Shown here: positions 24,111-31,453 of the stretch, in pieces
How the letters are laid out: each line of letters starts with the position of its first letter
How positions within the stretch are numbered: the stretch's first letter is position 1
DNA from: a bacterium
Lineage (GTDB): Bacteria; Verrucomicrobiota; Verrucomicrobiia; Limisphaerales; UBA11358
Assembly (NCBI GenBank): GCA_021780375.1
Contig: JAJXYT010000128.1
Span: forward strand, 1-37,962
Reading direction: 5' to 3'
DNA: 37,962 nt
The notes under the pieces: generated by a model
What the model saw: only the letters and a program-made list of their open reading frames with translations
What the model was told of the DNA's origin: nothing
Database searches by the model: none
Program-made: the position numbers and the translations under genes

Positions 24111-25016
24111 ATGATTCCCCGCGAGATTCTCAAAAAAATCCGGCAGATCGAGCTGCGCACGAACCGGCTCGTGACCGAGACGCTTGCGGGCCAGTACCAC
24201 AGCGTCTTCAAGGGCCAGGGCATGAATTTCGACGAGGTGCGCGAATACCAGCCCGGCGACGACGTGCGCGCGATTGACTGGAACGTCACCGCGCGGATGA
24301 ATCATCCGTTCATCAAGAAGTTCGTCGAGGAACGCGAACTGACGGTGATGCTGGTGGTGGACTTGAGCGGCTCGGGTCTCTTCGGGTCGCGCGAGCAATC
24401 CAAACGCGAACTGGCCGCCGAAATTGCGTCCGTGCTCGCCTTTTCCGCCATCCGCAACAATGACAAGGTCGGCCTGCTGCTGTTTACCGACGACGTGGAA
24501 AAGTTCATTCCGCCGCGAAAGGGCCGCGGCCATGTGTTGCGCGTCATCCGGGAGGTTTTGTATTTCGAGCCGAAACGGCGTGGGACAGATCTGGTGCAGG
24601 CGCTCGAATTCATGGGCCAGGTACTGCCGCACAAGGCCATTGTGGTGGTGATATCGGACTTTATCTCGCCCGACGGCAGTGTTTTGACGCCGCCGACGCA
24701 AACCGCCTTGCGTGTCGCCAACCGCCGTCACGACGTCGTAGCCGTGCACGTGACGGACCGTTACGAGCTGGAGTTGCCCGCGCTGGGCCGGTTGATTCTG
24801 GAAGACGCTGAAACCGGCGAGATTGTCGAGCTCAATTCCGCTCACGCCGCCAGCCGCGACGCCTTCGCGTTGCGTCAGGAAAAACAATACGCCGAGGTCG
24901 CACGGCAACTGCGGTCGTCGGGCATTGACGCCATTCAATTGCGCACGGACGAACCGTATGCGGCGGCGCTGGGGCGGTTCTTCGAAGCGCGGGAGAAGCG
25001 GAGGTTGCGAGGATGA
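24111..25016 (+). CDS. DUF58-family VWA-like protein
   Basis: This 301-residue protein has the hallmark DUF58 block EYQPGDDVRAIDWNVTAR (about 44-61). A VWA-like core follows with VVDLSGSG (a MIDAS-type DxSxS, about 79-87), KVGLLLFTDDVE and VVVISDFISP. There is no membrane segment, so it is probably cytoplasmic or peripheral. DUF58 proteins pair with MoxR ATPases and are thought to help assemble or activate partner complexes. The neighbours (moxR before, VWA genes after) support that role. Confidence 0.9.
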   Translation: MIPREILKKIRQIELRTNRLVTETLAGQYHSVFKGQGMNFDEVREYQPGDDVRAIDWNVTARMNHPFIKKFVEERELTVMLVVDLSGSGLFGSREQSKRELAAEIASVLAFSAIRNNDKVGLLLFTDDVEKFIPPRKGRGHVLRVIREVLYFEPKRRGTDLVQALEFMGQVLPHKAIVVVISDFISPDGSVLTPPTQTALRVANRRHDVVAVHVTDRYELELPALGRLILEDAETGEIVELNSAHAASRDAFALRQEKQYAEVARQLRSSGIDAIQLRTDEPYAAALGRFFEAREKRRLRG

Positions 25017-25041
25017 AGGTAATGAGCGTGACCACTGACTT

Positions 25042-25647
25042 ATGATCACGAACCAACCGGCCCCAGCCCCGCAGGACATCCGCGACATCAAGCCGCCGGT
25101 GCCGATCCCGAACGTCTGGGAATGGGTCTGGTGGGCGCTGGGCCTGTTGGCGGTTCTGGCGATTTTGTATCTGGCCTGGCGATACTGGCAAAAGCGGCGT
25201 TCGCAAATTCCGGTGGAACCGCCGGTGCCGGCGCCTCTTCGCGCGAAACAGAAATTGGAGGAAGCACTCGCCCTGATCACGCAGCCCAAACCGTTTTGCA
25301 TTCTGGTTTCCGATACGATTCGTGCTTATCTCGAAGAGCAATTTGATTTTCGCGCCCCGGAACGCACCACCGATGAATTTCTGCGGGAACTAAGCACAAC
25401 GGATTTGCTGGCGCCGGAACAAAAGGACAGCCTCGGCCAATTTCTGGAGAGCTGCGACCTCGTGAAATTCGCCAGATACGAACCGGGCGAGCCGGAACTG
25501 CGGGAGTTGCACCATTCGGCGGTCCAACTGGTCGAAGAAACGGAGCCGAAAGACACATTAAATTCTGAATCAGGACTTTCGAATTATGGATCGGAAAGGC
25601 CGCCGGAGCCTGCCGAACCGGGACAAATCGTAAAGCGAAAATCGTAA
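25042..25647 (+). CDS. DUF4381-like membrane protein of the Bat operon
   Basis: This 201-residue protein has a Pro-rich N-terminus (DIKPPVPIPNVWEW), one membrane helix (about 28-46, WALGLLAVLAILYLAW) and a basic stop-transfer segment. A cytoplasmic helical domain follows (KQKLEEALALI, VSDTIRAYLEEQFDFRAPERTTDEFLREL, LGQFLESCDLVKFARYEP). This arrangement matches the DUF4381 family found between DUF58 and VWA genes in such operons. The final residues (GQIVKRKS) and the stop codon come from an AAATCGTAAAGC-type phrase repeat, so the native C-terminus may have been longer. Confidence 0.8.
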   Translation: MITNQPAPAPQDIRDIKPPVPIPNVWEWVWWALGLLAVLAILYLAWRYWQKRRSQIPVEPPVPAPLRAKQKLEEALALITQPKPFCILVSDTIRAYLEEQFDFRAPERTTDEFLRELSTTDLLAPEQKDSLGQFLESCDLVKFARYEPGEPELRELHHSAVQLVEETEPKDTLNSESGLSNYGSERPPEPAEPGQIVKRKS

Positions 25648-25656
25648 ATCACAAAT
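25624..25656. repeat. Phrase-type repeat at the DUF4381/batA junction
   Basis: AAATCGTAAAGCG, AAAATCGTAAATC and ACAAATG are reworded copies of one unit. They code the last residues of the upstream gene, supply its stop and lead into the next ATG. Confidence 0.6.
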
Positions 25657-26659
25657 GCAGTTTGCCCATCCCTATCTTTTGCTGTTGTTGTTGCTGCTGC
25701 CGCTGCTGGCGTGGTTGAAGGGGCGGCGCGGTTCGCCGCCGGCATTCCTTTATTCGTCGGTGCGGCTGGTGGAAGGGTTGACCCGCGTGCGCCGGTCGCG
25801 GACGGGTGCGTTTCTGGCGGCGTTGCGCTGGCTGGTGCTGGCGCTCTTCGTCATCGCGCTGGCGCAACCGCGTTTGATGAAAAGCCGGACGACGGTCAAA
25901 GCCAGCGGCATTGACATCATGGTGGCGCTCGACATGTCCGGCAGCATGGTCTCGGAGGATTTCGTCGTGGATGGCCGGCGCGTCAATCGTTTCAACATGG
26001 CGCGTTCCATTCTGGAAAGCTTCATTGACCAGCGGCCCGACGATCGCATCGGACTGGTCCTGTTCGCCGCGCAGGCGTACATCGGCACGCCCTTGACGCT
26101 GGATCACGATTTTCTGATCGAAGATTTGAACCGGTTGAGCATCGGCGCCATCAATCCCAACGCGACGGCCATCGGCGACGGCTTGACCACGGCGCTCAAC
26201 CAACTGCGCGGCGTACCGGCCAAGAGCAAAATCGTCATTCTCATGACCGACGGCCAGAACAATGCGGGCAATATTGACCCGCTCACGGCGGCGCAGGCGG
26301 CGCGGGCCCTGGGCGTGAAGGTCTATACCATCGGCGTCAGCAAGAACGGCATCGCGCCGATGCCGGTCGGCAAAAATCCCTTCACGGGTGAAACCATTTA
26401 TCAGAATGAACCGGTGGACGTGGATGAGACCACGCTGAAACAAATCGCGCAGATCACCGGCGGGAAGTACTACCGGGCCGACACGGCGGAACGGTTTCAG
26501 CAGATCTACGCCGAAATCAACAAGCTCGAAAAAACGGAGGAAGTCATCAACAAATTCACGGAATACCGGGAATTGTTTCCGTGGTTCGTGGCGTGCGGCC
26601 TCGGGTTGCTGATCCTGGAAATCACGCTGGGCGAGACCGTATTCAGGAAATTGCCATGA
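25655..26659 (+). CDS. batA: BatA-type VWA membrane protein
   Basis: This 334-residue protein has two N-terminal hydrophobic helices (about 5-21 and 54-71). A VWA domain follows with a complete MIDAS: DMSGS at 93-97, a Thr in the PNATAIGDGL loop, and MTDGQNN. A C-terminal membrane helix (FPWFVACGLGLLILEITLG) anchors it again. The VWA domain binds a divalent metal and partner proteins, probably on the periplasmic side. The metal-site residues are all present, unlike in degenerate VWA paralogues. The start lies 8 bases after the DUF4381 stop. Confidence 0.9.
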   Translation: MQFAHPYLLLLLLLLPLLAWLKGRRGSPPAFLYSSVRLVEGLTRVRRSRTGAFLAALRWLVLALFVIALAQPRLMKSRTTVKASGIDIMVALDMSGSMVSEDFVVDGRRVNRFNMARSILESFIDQRPDDRIGLVLFAAQAYIGTPLTLDHDFLIEDLNRLSIGAINPNATAIGDGLTTALNQLRGVPAKSKIVILMTDGQNNAGNIDPLTAAQAARALGVKVYTIGVSKNGIAPMPVGKNPFTGETIYQNEPVDVDETTLKQIAQITGGKYYRADTAERFQQIYAEINKLEKTEEVINKFTEYRELFPWFVACGLGLLILEITLGETVFRKLP

Positions 26660-26726
26660 AATTGACGATTGACGATTTACCCGCCTGCGCTGCGCTGCGG
26701 CGCGGCCGGCGATTTACGATCTGAAG
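26655..26726. repeat. Phrase-type repeat between batA and batB
   Basis: AATTGACGATTGACGATTTAC is broken by a GC-rich word (CTGCGCTGCGCTGCGGCGCG, itself partly tandem). It then resumes as GGCGATTTACGATCTGAAG just before the ATG at 26727. Confidence 0.6.
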
Positions 26727-28403
26727 ATGCAATTTGCTGCTCCACATTGGCTCTGGCTGCTGCTGGTGATTCCGCCGGCGCTGGGACTGTTTTTCTGGTG
26801 GGCGTCGCGGACGCGGCAACGGTTGCTGACGCAATTCATTCAGATGCGGTTGTTGTTTGCGCTGACCGTTGGGGTTTCCCCGGCCCGCCGCAAGATGCGG
26901 TTCGGTGGTTTGATCTTGTCCGTGGCGCTGCTGCTGGTGGCGCTGGCGCGGCCACAGTACGGATTCGATCTGCAAAAGATTGAACGGCGCGGCCTGGACA
27001 TCGTGGTGGCGATTGACACGTCCAAAAGCATGCTGGCCGAGGACATTGCGCCCGACCGGCTCGAACGCGCCAAACTCGCCGCGCTGGATTTGATGCAGCG
27101 GGCGAAAACGGACCGGCTCGGCCTGGTGGCGTTTGCCGGTGACGCCTTTCTGGAATGCCCGCTGACGTTCGACAACACGGCCTTTCAACAATGTGTGCAG
27201 AATTTGAACGTAAACACCCTGCCCCTCGGCGGCACGTCCCTGGCCGCCGCCATCCAGACCGCGCAAGCGGCATTCAAAGAAGGCAATCACTTCAAGGTAT
27301 TGGTGCTGTTTACGGATGGCGAGGACAACGTCAATTCCGGCGAGGCGCTTGCCGCCGCGCAGGCGGCGGCCAAGACGGGTTTGAAGATCTTCACCATCGG
27401 CATTGGCACGGCGGAAGGCGCCCTGTTGCGGATAACCGACGCGAACGGCAATTCGGATTATATCCGGGACCCGGATGGCAACGTGGTGAAATCGCATTTA
27501 GACGAAGCGCTGCTCCGGCAAATTGCCGCCGCCACGGGAGGTTTTTATCTGCCGTTGCGGGGAGCGAACACGATGAAAATACTCTACGACCGCGGCCTGG
27601 CCCCGTTGCCGAAATCGGAAGGTGAAGAACGGCTCGTGCGCCGTTATCACGAGCAGTACCAGTGGCCGTTGGCGCTGGCCGCGCTGTTGTTGCTCGCGGA
27701 AATGTTTTTGCCGGAACGAAAAAAGCCCGCCGGCCAGAGTTCACCGGCCAAAGCCGCAGCCCCGGCCGTGGCGGTGCTCGTTGGAGTATTGTGGCTGCCC
27801 ACGGTCACGAACGGTTCGCCGTCGTCAGCGTTGCGCGAATACAACGCCGGTAACTACACAAACGCCTTGCAGGAATTTGAGCGGCTGGCCCAAAGCCGCA
27901 CGAACGATCTGCGGCTGGTCTTCAACGCGGGTGCCGCGGCGTATCGCGCCACCAATTACGACGCGGCGCTGAACGATTTCCAGAGGGCAACCTTGTCGCC
28001 GGATTTGAAGCTGCAGGAGATGGCGTTTTACAATCTGGGTAATACACTCTATCGCCTCGGTGAATCAAAGTTTGAGCCGGACACGGAAGGCTTGAACGCG
28101 ATCCAGACGCGCTGGCAGGAGGCGCTCAAGAGTTATGAGCACGCCGCGGAATTGAACGCCAACGACGCGGACGTTGCCTACAATCTGGCGTTCGTGAAGC
28201 AACAGATTGGTTTGATTGCCCGGCTGCGCGAAGTGATGCGCCGGGCCAAGCTGGCGGCCGACGACGCGGTCCGGCGCAATGAATATCACCGCGCCTTGGA
28301 AATCATGGAAAGCTTGAACAATCCGATTGCGGCCAAAAAATTCCAGGATTACACCAAGAAACTGAAGAACATTGATGCGATTGTCACTCCTCCTCAGCGT
28401 TAG
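26727..28403 (+). CDS. batB: BatB-type VWA protein fused to a TPR region
   Basis: This 558-residue protein has N-terminal membrane helices at about 8-25 and 59-74. A VWA domain follows with MIDAS residues DTSKS (97-101), the Thr of LPLGGTSLA and FTDGEDN. Further helices lie near 313-328 and 345-360, and then TPR-like repeats to about 520 (REYNAGNYTNALQEFERLA, AFYNLGNTLYRLGESKF, ADVAYNLAFVKQQI). In many Bat operons the VWA and TPR parts are separate genes (BatB and BatC); here they are one protein. The 3' end overlaps the next gene by 29 bases. Confidence 0.88.
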   Translation: MQFAAPHWLWLLLVIPPALGLFFWWASRTRQRLLTQFIQMRLLFALTVGVSPARRKMRFGGLILSVALLLVALARPQYGFDLQKIERRGLDIVVAIDTSKSMLAEDIAPDRLERAKLAALDLMQRAKTDRLGLVAFAGDAFLECPLTFDNTAFQQCVQNLNVNTLPLGGTSLAAAIQTAQAAFKEGNHFKVLVLFTDGEDNVNSGEALAAAQAAAKTGLKIFTIGIGTAEGALLRITDANGNSDYIRDPDGNVVKSHLDEALLRQIAAATGGFYLPLRGANTMKILYDRGLAPLPKSEGEERLVRRYHEQYQWPLALAALLLLAEMFLPERKKPAGQSSPAKAAAPAVAVLVGVLWLPTVTNGSPSSALREYNAGNYTNALQEFERLAQSRTNDLRLVFNAGAAAYRATNYDAALNDFQRATLSPDLKLQEMAFYNLGNTLYRLGESKFEPDTEGLNAIQTRWQEALKSYEHAAELNANDADVAYNLAFVKQQIGLIARLREVMRRAKLAADDAVRRNEYHRALEIMESLNNPIAAKKFQDYTKKLKNIDAIVTPPQR

Positions 28404-28977
28404 CCTGCTGTTGCCGGTCTGGCAAACAGCCCGCGCCCAATCCGCCGATGATTTTTTCAACAGCGGCGCGCACGCCTATATTTCCAACAACATCCCCCAG
28501 GCGCTGGCATCGGTGGAAACCGGCTTGAAACAGTATCCGGCGGATGAGAAGTTGAAAAAACTGTATGAGTTGTTGAAGCAGCAGAGCCAGCAACAATCGC
28601 AAAACAACCGGTCGCAACAAAATCAGAACCAGCAATCGCAGCAGAATCAATCGCAACCAAAGCAATCGCAGAACAACCAGCAGAATCAGCAATCTGCGCA
28701 ACCAAATTCGCAGTCGCAAAACCAGAACCAACAGAACCCGTCCGGCCAGCAAAACGCCAGGCCGCAGAATCAGCAGCCACCTCCGGCTGCGGGCGGGAAA
28801 CCAGGCGGCGAAAAGCAGGGGAATCAGAACCAAGCGGGCCAGCCATTGTCGGCCGGACAAATGACGCCGGCAGCGGCGAAGCGATTGTTGGACGCCCAGA
28901 AAGGCGATGAACAGTTCCTCCAACTGAAACCGCCAACCCCGCCGCCCCGGGATCAACGCCCCATCAAAGACTGGTGA
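28375..28977 (+). CDS. BatC-like TPR protein with Gln/Asn-rich low-complexity region
   Basis: This 200-residue protein has a signal peptide (about 1-21, ending ARAQS), then one TPR-like helix pair (DDFFNSGAHAYISNNIPQALASVETGL). A stretch from about residue 67 to 135 is composed almost only of Gln, Asn and Ser. The C-terminus (AAAKRLLDAQKGDEQFL to KDW) fits the conserved tail of Bat-operon TPR proteins. The low-complexity part is prion-like in composition, coded by mixed CAA/CAG and AAC/AAT codons, so it is not a simple triplet expansion. It overlaps batB by 29 bases, which suggests coupled translation. The ATG at 28375 is chosen over the TTG just before it. Confidence 0.8.
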   Translation: MRLSLLLSVSLLLPVWQTARAQSADDFFNSGAHAYISNNIPQALASVETGLKQYPADEKLKKLYELLKQQSQQQSQNNRSQQNQNQQSQQNQSQPKQSQNNQQNQQSAQPNSQSQNQNQQNPSGQQNARPQNQQPPPAAGGKPGGEKQGNQNQAGQPLSAGQMTPAAAKRLLDAQKGDEQFLQLKPPTPPPRDQRPIKDW

Positions 28978-29215
28978 CGGATTTCAGCGGGGCTGCGCGC
29001 ACTGGCTTTAATCGTTCCACCTTGGCCAATCCCATGCCAGGGGAGGACTCCCATCAGGGAGAAGACCGGCGGCGGGAGCGCGGCAGCTCCAGATTTTCGA
29101 AATAATCGAGCGCCCGTCCTTGACAGCCCTCCATGGAACGGTCAGGGCTCTAATCTCTAAGATTAGATTTGTGGGCTTTCATTTATTCCATCCGTTTTCG
29201 TAGCTGAGCGACGGG

Positions 29216-29325
29216 GTGCCGGCGGCGGCGATCGTCGCGGTCGCGAAACGGGAGGCGCAAATGCGGGTGGATGATTTGGCCAGGGGCCGGATGCCGCTCG
29301 AGGGGGAAGTCCATAATCATCATTG
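29216..29325 (+). CDS. Possible short frame or gene remnant
   Basis: From GTG at 29216 the frame reads about 36 residues to TGA at 29325. The composition is protein-like in part (AIVAVAKREAQMRVDDLAR). An internal ATG at 29260 has a good GGGAGG ribosome site. A TAG lies four codons before the GTG. It could be a small protein, the tail of a decayed gene, or chance. I recognise no family. Confidence 0.2.
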
Positions 29326-29331
29326 ACAGGT

Positions 29332-29348
29332 GTAATCACTGCGGTTAC
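29332..29348. promoter_or_regulatory. Operator candidate over the Rrf2 promoter
   Basis: The imperfect palindrome GTAATCACTGCGGTTAC starts 3 bases after a perfect TTGACA (29323-29328) and ends 16 bases before the Rrf2 ATG. It has the same 17-base GTAA...GTTAC spacing as the site at 29830..29846, which fits autoregulation. Confidence 0.45.
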
Positions 29349-29364
29349 TTATTAATCGCAGGTT

Positions 29365-29805
29365 ATGAGAACCAGTTGTCGTTTTGGCATGGCGGTTCAC
29401 GTGCTGGCCGTCCTCGCTTACAAGGAGGGCGACCGGGTCACGTCCGCGTTTCTGGCCGGCAGTGTCAACACCAACCCCGTCATCATTCGGCGGCTGCTGT
29501 TGACCCTGCAACGGGCCAAACTGGTGGACACGTGCAAAGGAGCCGGCTCCGGTTCCCGCCTGAACCGCTCTCCTGGCCGCATTAATCTAGCTGAAATATA
29601 CCGGGCGGTTGAAGAAGCCGAACCGTTCGCCACGCCCGCGCGCAAGCCCAATACCGCCTGTCCGGTAGGCCATTGTATTCGCAAGGAGTTGGACCGGATT
29701 TTTGAGTCGGCGCAGAAGGCCATGGAGCGCGACCTGGAAAAGACGAGCCTGGCGGATGTGATCAACGCGGTAAAGGCCTCCTGCGCTGCCAAACAAGCCG
29801 TTTGA
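29365..29805 (+). CDS. Rrf2-family transcriptional regulator
   Basis: This 146-residue protein has an N-terminal winged helix-turn-helix of Rrf2 type: GMAVHVLAVLAYKEG, VTSAFLAGSVNTNPVIIRRLLLTLQRAKLV with the recognition helix, and a wing near GAGSGSRL. A dimerisation helix follows, with INLAEIYRAVE and CPVGHCIRKELDRIF. Two cysteines (NTACPVGHC) lie where some Rrf2 members sense redox state or bind a metal cluster. Only two are close together, so an iron-sulphur cluster is not assured. It is most like the YwnA branch. Palindromes with shared spacing lie on both sides of the gene. Confidence 0.88.
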   Translation: MRTSCRFGMAVHVLAVLAYKEGDRVTSAFLAGSVNTNPVIIRRLLLTLQRAKLVDTCKGAGSGSRLNRSPGRINLAEIYRAVEEAEPFATPARKPNTACPVGHCIRKELDRIFESAQKAMERDLEKTSLADVINAVKASCAAKQAV

Positions 29806-29827
29806 CATCCTCTTTTTTTGAACGATT

Positions 29828-29848
29828 ATGTAACAGTAGTTGTTACAT
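29828..29848. promoter_or_regulatory. Strong palindromic operator candidate before the sigma-factor gene
   Basis: ATGTAACA and TGTTACAT are perfectly inverted around a 5-base spacer (GTAGT), 23 bases after the Rrf2 stop. The inner GTAA...GTTAC spacing equals that of 29332..29348. It is probably the Rrf2 protein's site controlling the downstream genes. Confidence 0.6.
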
Positions 29849-29870
29849 CTGGTGGAAAGGACAGGAAGCG

Positions 29871-29930
29871 ATGAAAAGGAACAGGACGAACCAACGGCAA
29901 GCCTGGCCGCGCGCCCGGCCGGCGTTTTGA
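29871..29930 (+). CDS. Possible 19-residue leader peptide
   Basis: ATG at 29871 follows a strong purine ribosome site (AGGACAGGAAGCG). It codes MKRNRTNQRQ and a Pro/Arg-rich tail ending in PAF. Its TGA falls in the loop of the hairpin at 29915..29943. It lies between the operator and the sigma-factor gene. The placement suits a regulatory leader, but an accidental frame cannot be excluded. Confidence 0.3.
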   Translation: MKRNRTNQRQAWPRARPAF

Positions 29931-29943
29931 ACTGCCCGGCCGG
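29915..29943 (+). promoter_or_regulatory. GC-rich hairpin in the sigma-factor leader
   Basis: CCGGCCGG occurs twice (29915-29922 and 29936-29943). Because it is self-complementary, the copies can pair as an 8-bp stem around a 13-base loop. There is no T-tract directly after, so it is not a standard terminator. Confidence 0.4.
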
Positions 29944-29980
29944 CCAAAAGCCAGAACCCTCATCAATCCAGAGTGGCAAA

Positions 29981-30061
29981 ATGAAACCGACGATTGAAAT
30001 CAACGAAGCCAATTCTGCAAGGGCTGGGGATCAAAGCGCAAGCACAAGGAGAAACAGATGA
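29981..30061 (+). CDS. Possible 26-residue upstream frame coupled to the sigma factor
   Basis: ATG at 29981 opens MKPTIEINEANSARAG and ends STRRNR, with TGA overlapping the sigma-factor ATG as ATGA. The sigma gene's own ribosome site (AAGGAG) lies inside this frame, so translation through it could tune sigma synthesis. There is no homology that I recognise. Confidence 0.3.
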   Translation: MKPTIEINEANSARAGDQSASTRRNR

Positions 30062-31101
30062 AGACAACATTTAAGCGAACCCATCGGCGTGGGACAACGC
30101 GGCCTGCGTCACGCGGTCTCCGGGCGATCGTGCCGCCGCTGCCGCCGCGGCTGGCCGGCGACCCGGTGCTGTCGAAAGCGGCCATGCTTCCCCAGCCGGC
30201 GCAACCGGCGCGGGAATGGATGGCGGCGGAGCCGGCGTCAACCGATTTGCCGCACGGCGACGTGCTCCAGCTTTATCTCCGTGAAATCGGCCAGGTCAAG
30301 TTGCTCACGCCGCAGGAGGAAATCGTGCTGGGGAAACGGATTCGGCGGGGTGACAAGCGGGCGCGGGAACAAATGATCAAGGCCAACCTGCGACTGGTGG
30401 TGAAGATTGCCCATGGCTATGAAGGCATGGGCCTGCCGCTGCTGGACCTCATCAATGAAGGCAACATCGGTCTGATGAAAGGGGTCGAACGTTTCGACCC
30501 CCGGAAAGGCGCCAAGCTTTCCACTTATGCTTCATGGTGGATCAAGCAGAGCATCAAACGCGCGCTGGCCAATCAGGGGAAGACCATCCGTCTGCCCGTG
30601 CACGTGGTGGATAAAGTGGCCCATATCCGCCGGGCCGAGGTGAAGTTGCGCGTAGCCTTCGACCGTGATCCGACCGACGAAGAACTGGCGCATGAACTGG
30701 ACCTCGATCCCCGGCGCATACGGCAGTATCGCCAGGCCGCCCGGGCGCCGGTTTCGCTCGACGCTCCGATGGGTGACGACACGTCGGAACGCGTTTCGGA
30801 AACGGTGGCGGACCCCAATGCCGCGGCGCCTTTTGACCGGCTCGTTCAGGAAACCGACACCGAGTTGGTGCGGGAAATTCTGGGCACACTGGATCAGCGT
30901 GAAAACAAGATTCTCGCCATGCGTTTTGGATTGAAGGACGGGACGCAGAGAACCCTGGAAGAAGTCGGCGCGCATTTGGGAGTAACGCGCGAACGCATCC
31001 GGCAGATTCAGGATCAGGCGCTGAAGAAATTGCGGGCCAAGATGGAGGAGCGGGACCGGCCGGCCACGGAAGAGAACGCTGCCCTGGCGGTTGCCGTGTA
31101 A
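30058..31101 (+). CDS. RNA polymerase sigma-70 factor, RpoD/SigA-like
   Basis: This 347-residue protein has a strong AAGGAG ribosome site 6 bases before the ATG. After a basic, Pro-rich N-terminus of ~65 residues without region 1.1, it shows region 1.2 (DVLQLYLREIGQVKLLTPQEE), region 2 (ANLRLVVKIAHGYEGMGLPLLDLINEGN, SWWIKQSIKRAL), region 3 (IRLPVHVVDK, RDPTDEELA) and region 4 (TLEEVGAHLGVTRERIRQIQ). Region 2.4/4.2 residues are those of primary or group-2 factors, so it should read standard -10/-35 promoters. The lack of 1.1 and the position behind an Rrf2 operator suggest an alternative factor rather than the main one. Confidence 0.9.
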   Translation: MKTTFKRTHRRGTTRPASRGLRAIVPPLPPRLAGDPVLSKAAMLPQPAQPAREWMAAEPASTDLPHGDVLQLYLREIGQVKLLTPQEEIVLGKRIRRGDKRAREQMIKANLRLVVKIAHGYEGMGLPLLDLINEGNIGLMKGVERFDPRKGAKLSTYASWWIKQSIKRALANQGKTIRLPVHVVDKVAHIRRAEVKLRVAFDRDPTDEELAHELDLDPRRIRQYRQAARAPVSLDAPMGDDTSERVSETVADPNAAAPFDRLVQETDTELVREILGTLDQRENKILAMRFGLKDGTQRTLEEVGAHLGVTRERIRQIQDQALKKLRAKMEERDRPATEENAALAVAV

Positions 31102-31131
31102 GTGGTTGACTGACGCAAGCATTGCCACGAG

Positions 31132-31154
31132 CTTCAAAGGCGACCGCTTTGAAG
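31132..31154. terminator. Hairpin after the sigma-factor gene
   Basis: CTTCAAAG and CTTTGAAG are perfectly inverted around 7 bases, 30 bases after the sigma stop, with outer GAG/CTC pairs. No T-tract follows, so termination is only possible. Confidence 0.35.
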
Positions 31155-31291
31155 GAACTCCCCCGCTGATAAAGCAACCCGATGTCCGATTTCGGGCAGC
31201 TGGTATTAAGGGCTTCATGGCTGTTTGGCCCGATAACAGGGCTTCCCATTCTCAGTTTTTGGCAATCCGACCGGACAGTATTGCCTTGGGA

Positions 31292-31307
31292 CGGCACAGG
31301 TTTTGCT
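31292..31307 (+). promoter_or_regulatory. Sigma-54-like promoter candidate
   Basis: GGCAC, 5 bases, then TTGCT gives the GG-N10-GC spacing of -24/-12 promoters; only the first T of TGGCAC is changed to C. It lies about 147 bases before the kinase start. No sigma-54 activator gene is in the window. Confidence 0.35.
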
Positions 31308-31453
31308 AAAGTTGCCTGCATGGATTGCGGAATTATAGCCTTAAAACGACATAAATCCGGCATCCCGTCGGACCGGAATTGTGATCCGTATGGGCATTGG
31401 CAAGGCCGTCCTGGCGCCGTCCTGGGCTTCAGCCCGTTTGCCGGGAGATGGCC

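Larger units (their letters stand above)
28978..29364. other. Intergenic region between the Bat operon and the Rrf2 gene
   Basis: In these 387 bases I see short hairpins (AGCCCT/AGGGCT near 29125-29148), inverted arms TCTAATC and GATTAGA (29149-29167), a possible remnant reading frame (29216..29325), a perfect TTGACA (29323-29328) and the operator candidate at 29332..29348. No full gene is supported. Confidence 0.5.
31102..31453. other. Long leader region before the histidine kinase gene
   Basis: These 352 bases hold no supported gene. A hairpin at 31132..31154, GGGCTTC/GCCC repeats near 31210-31250 and a sigma-54-like site at 31292..31307 are the visible features. I looked for a cyclic-di-GMP or other known riboswitch pattern and did not find one. 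Confidence 0.5.

Noticed and set aside
31102-31453. Riboswitch such as a cyclic-di-GMP type
   Set aside because: GACGCAAGC near 31112 hinted at one, but the flanking paired elements and the second conserved core are absent.
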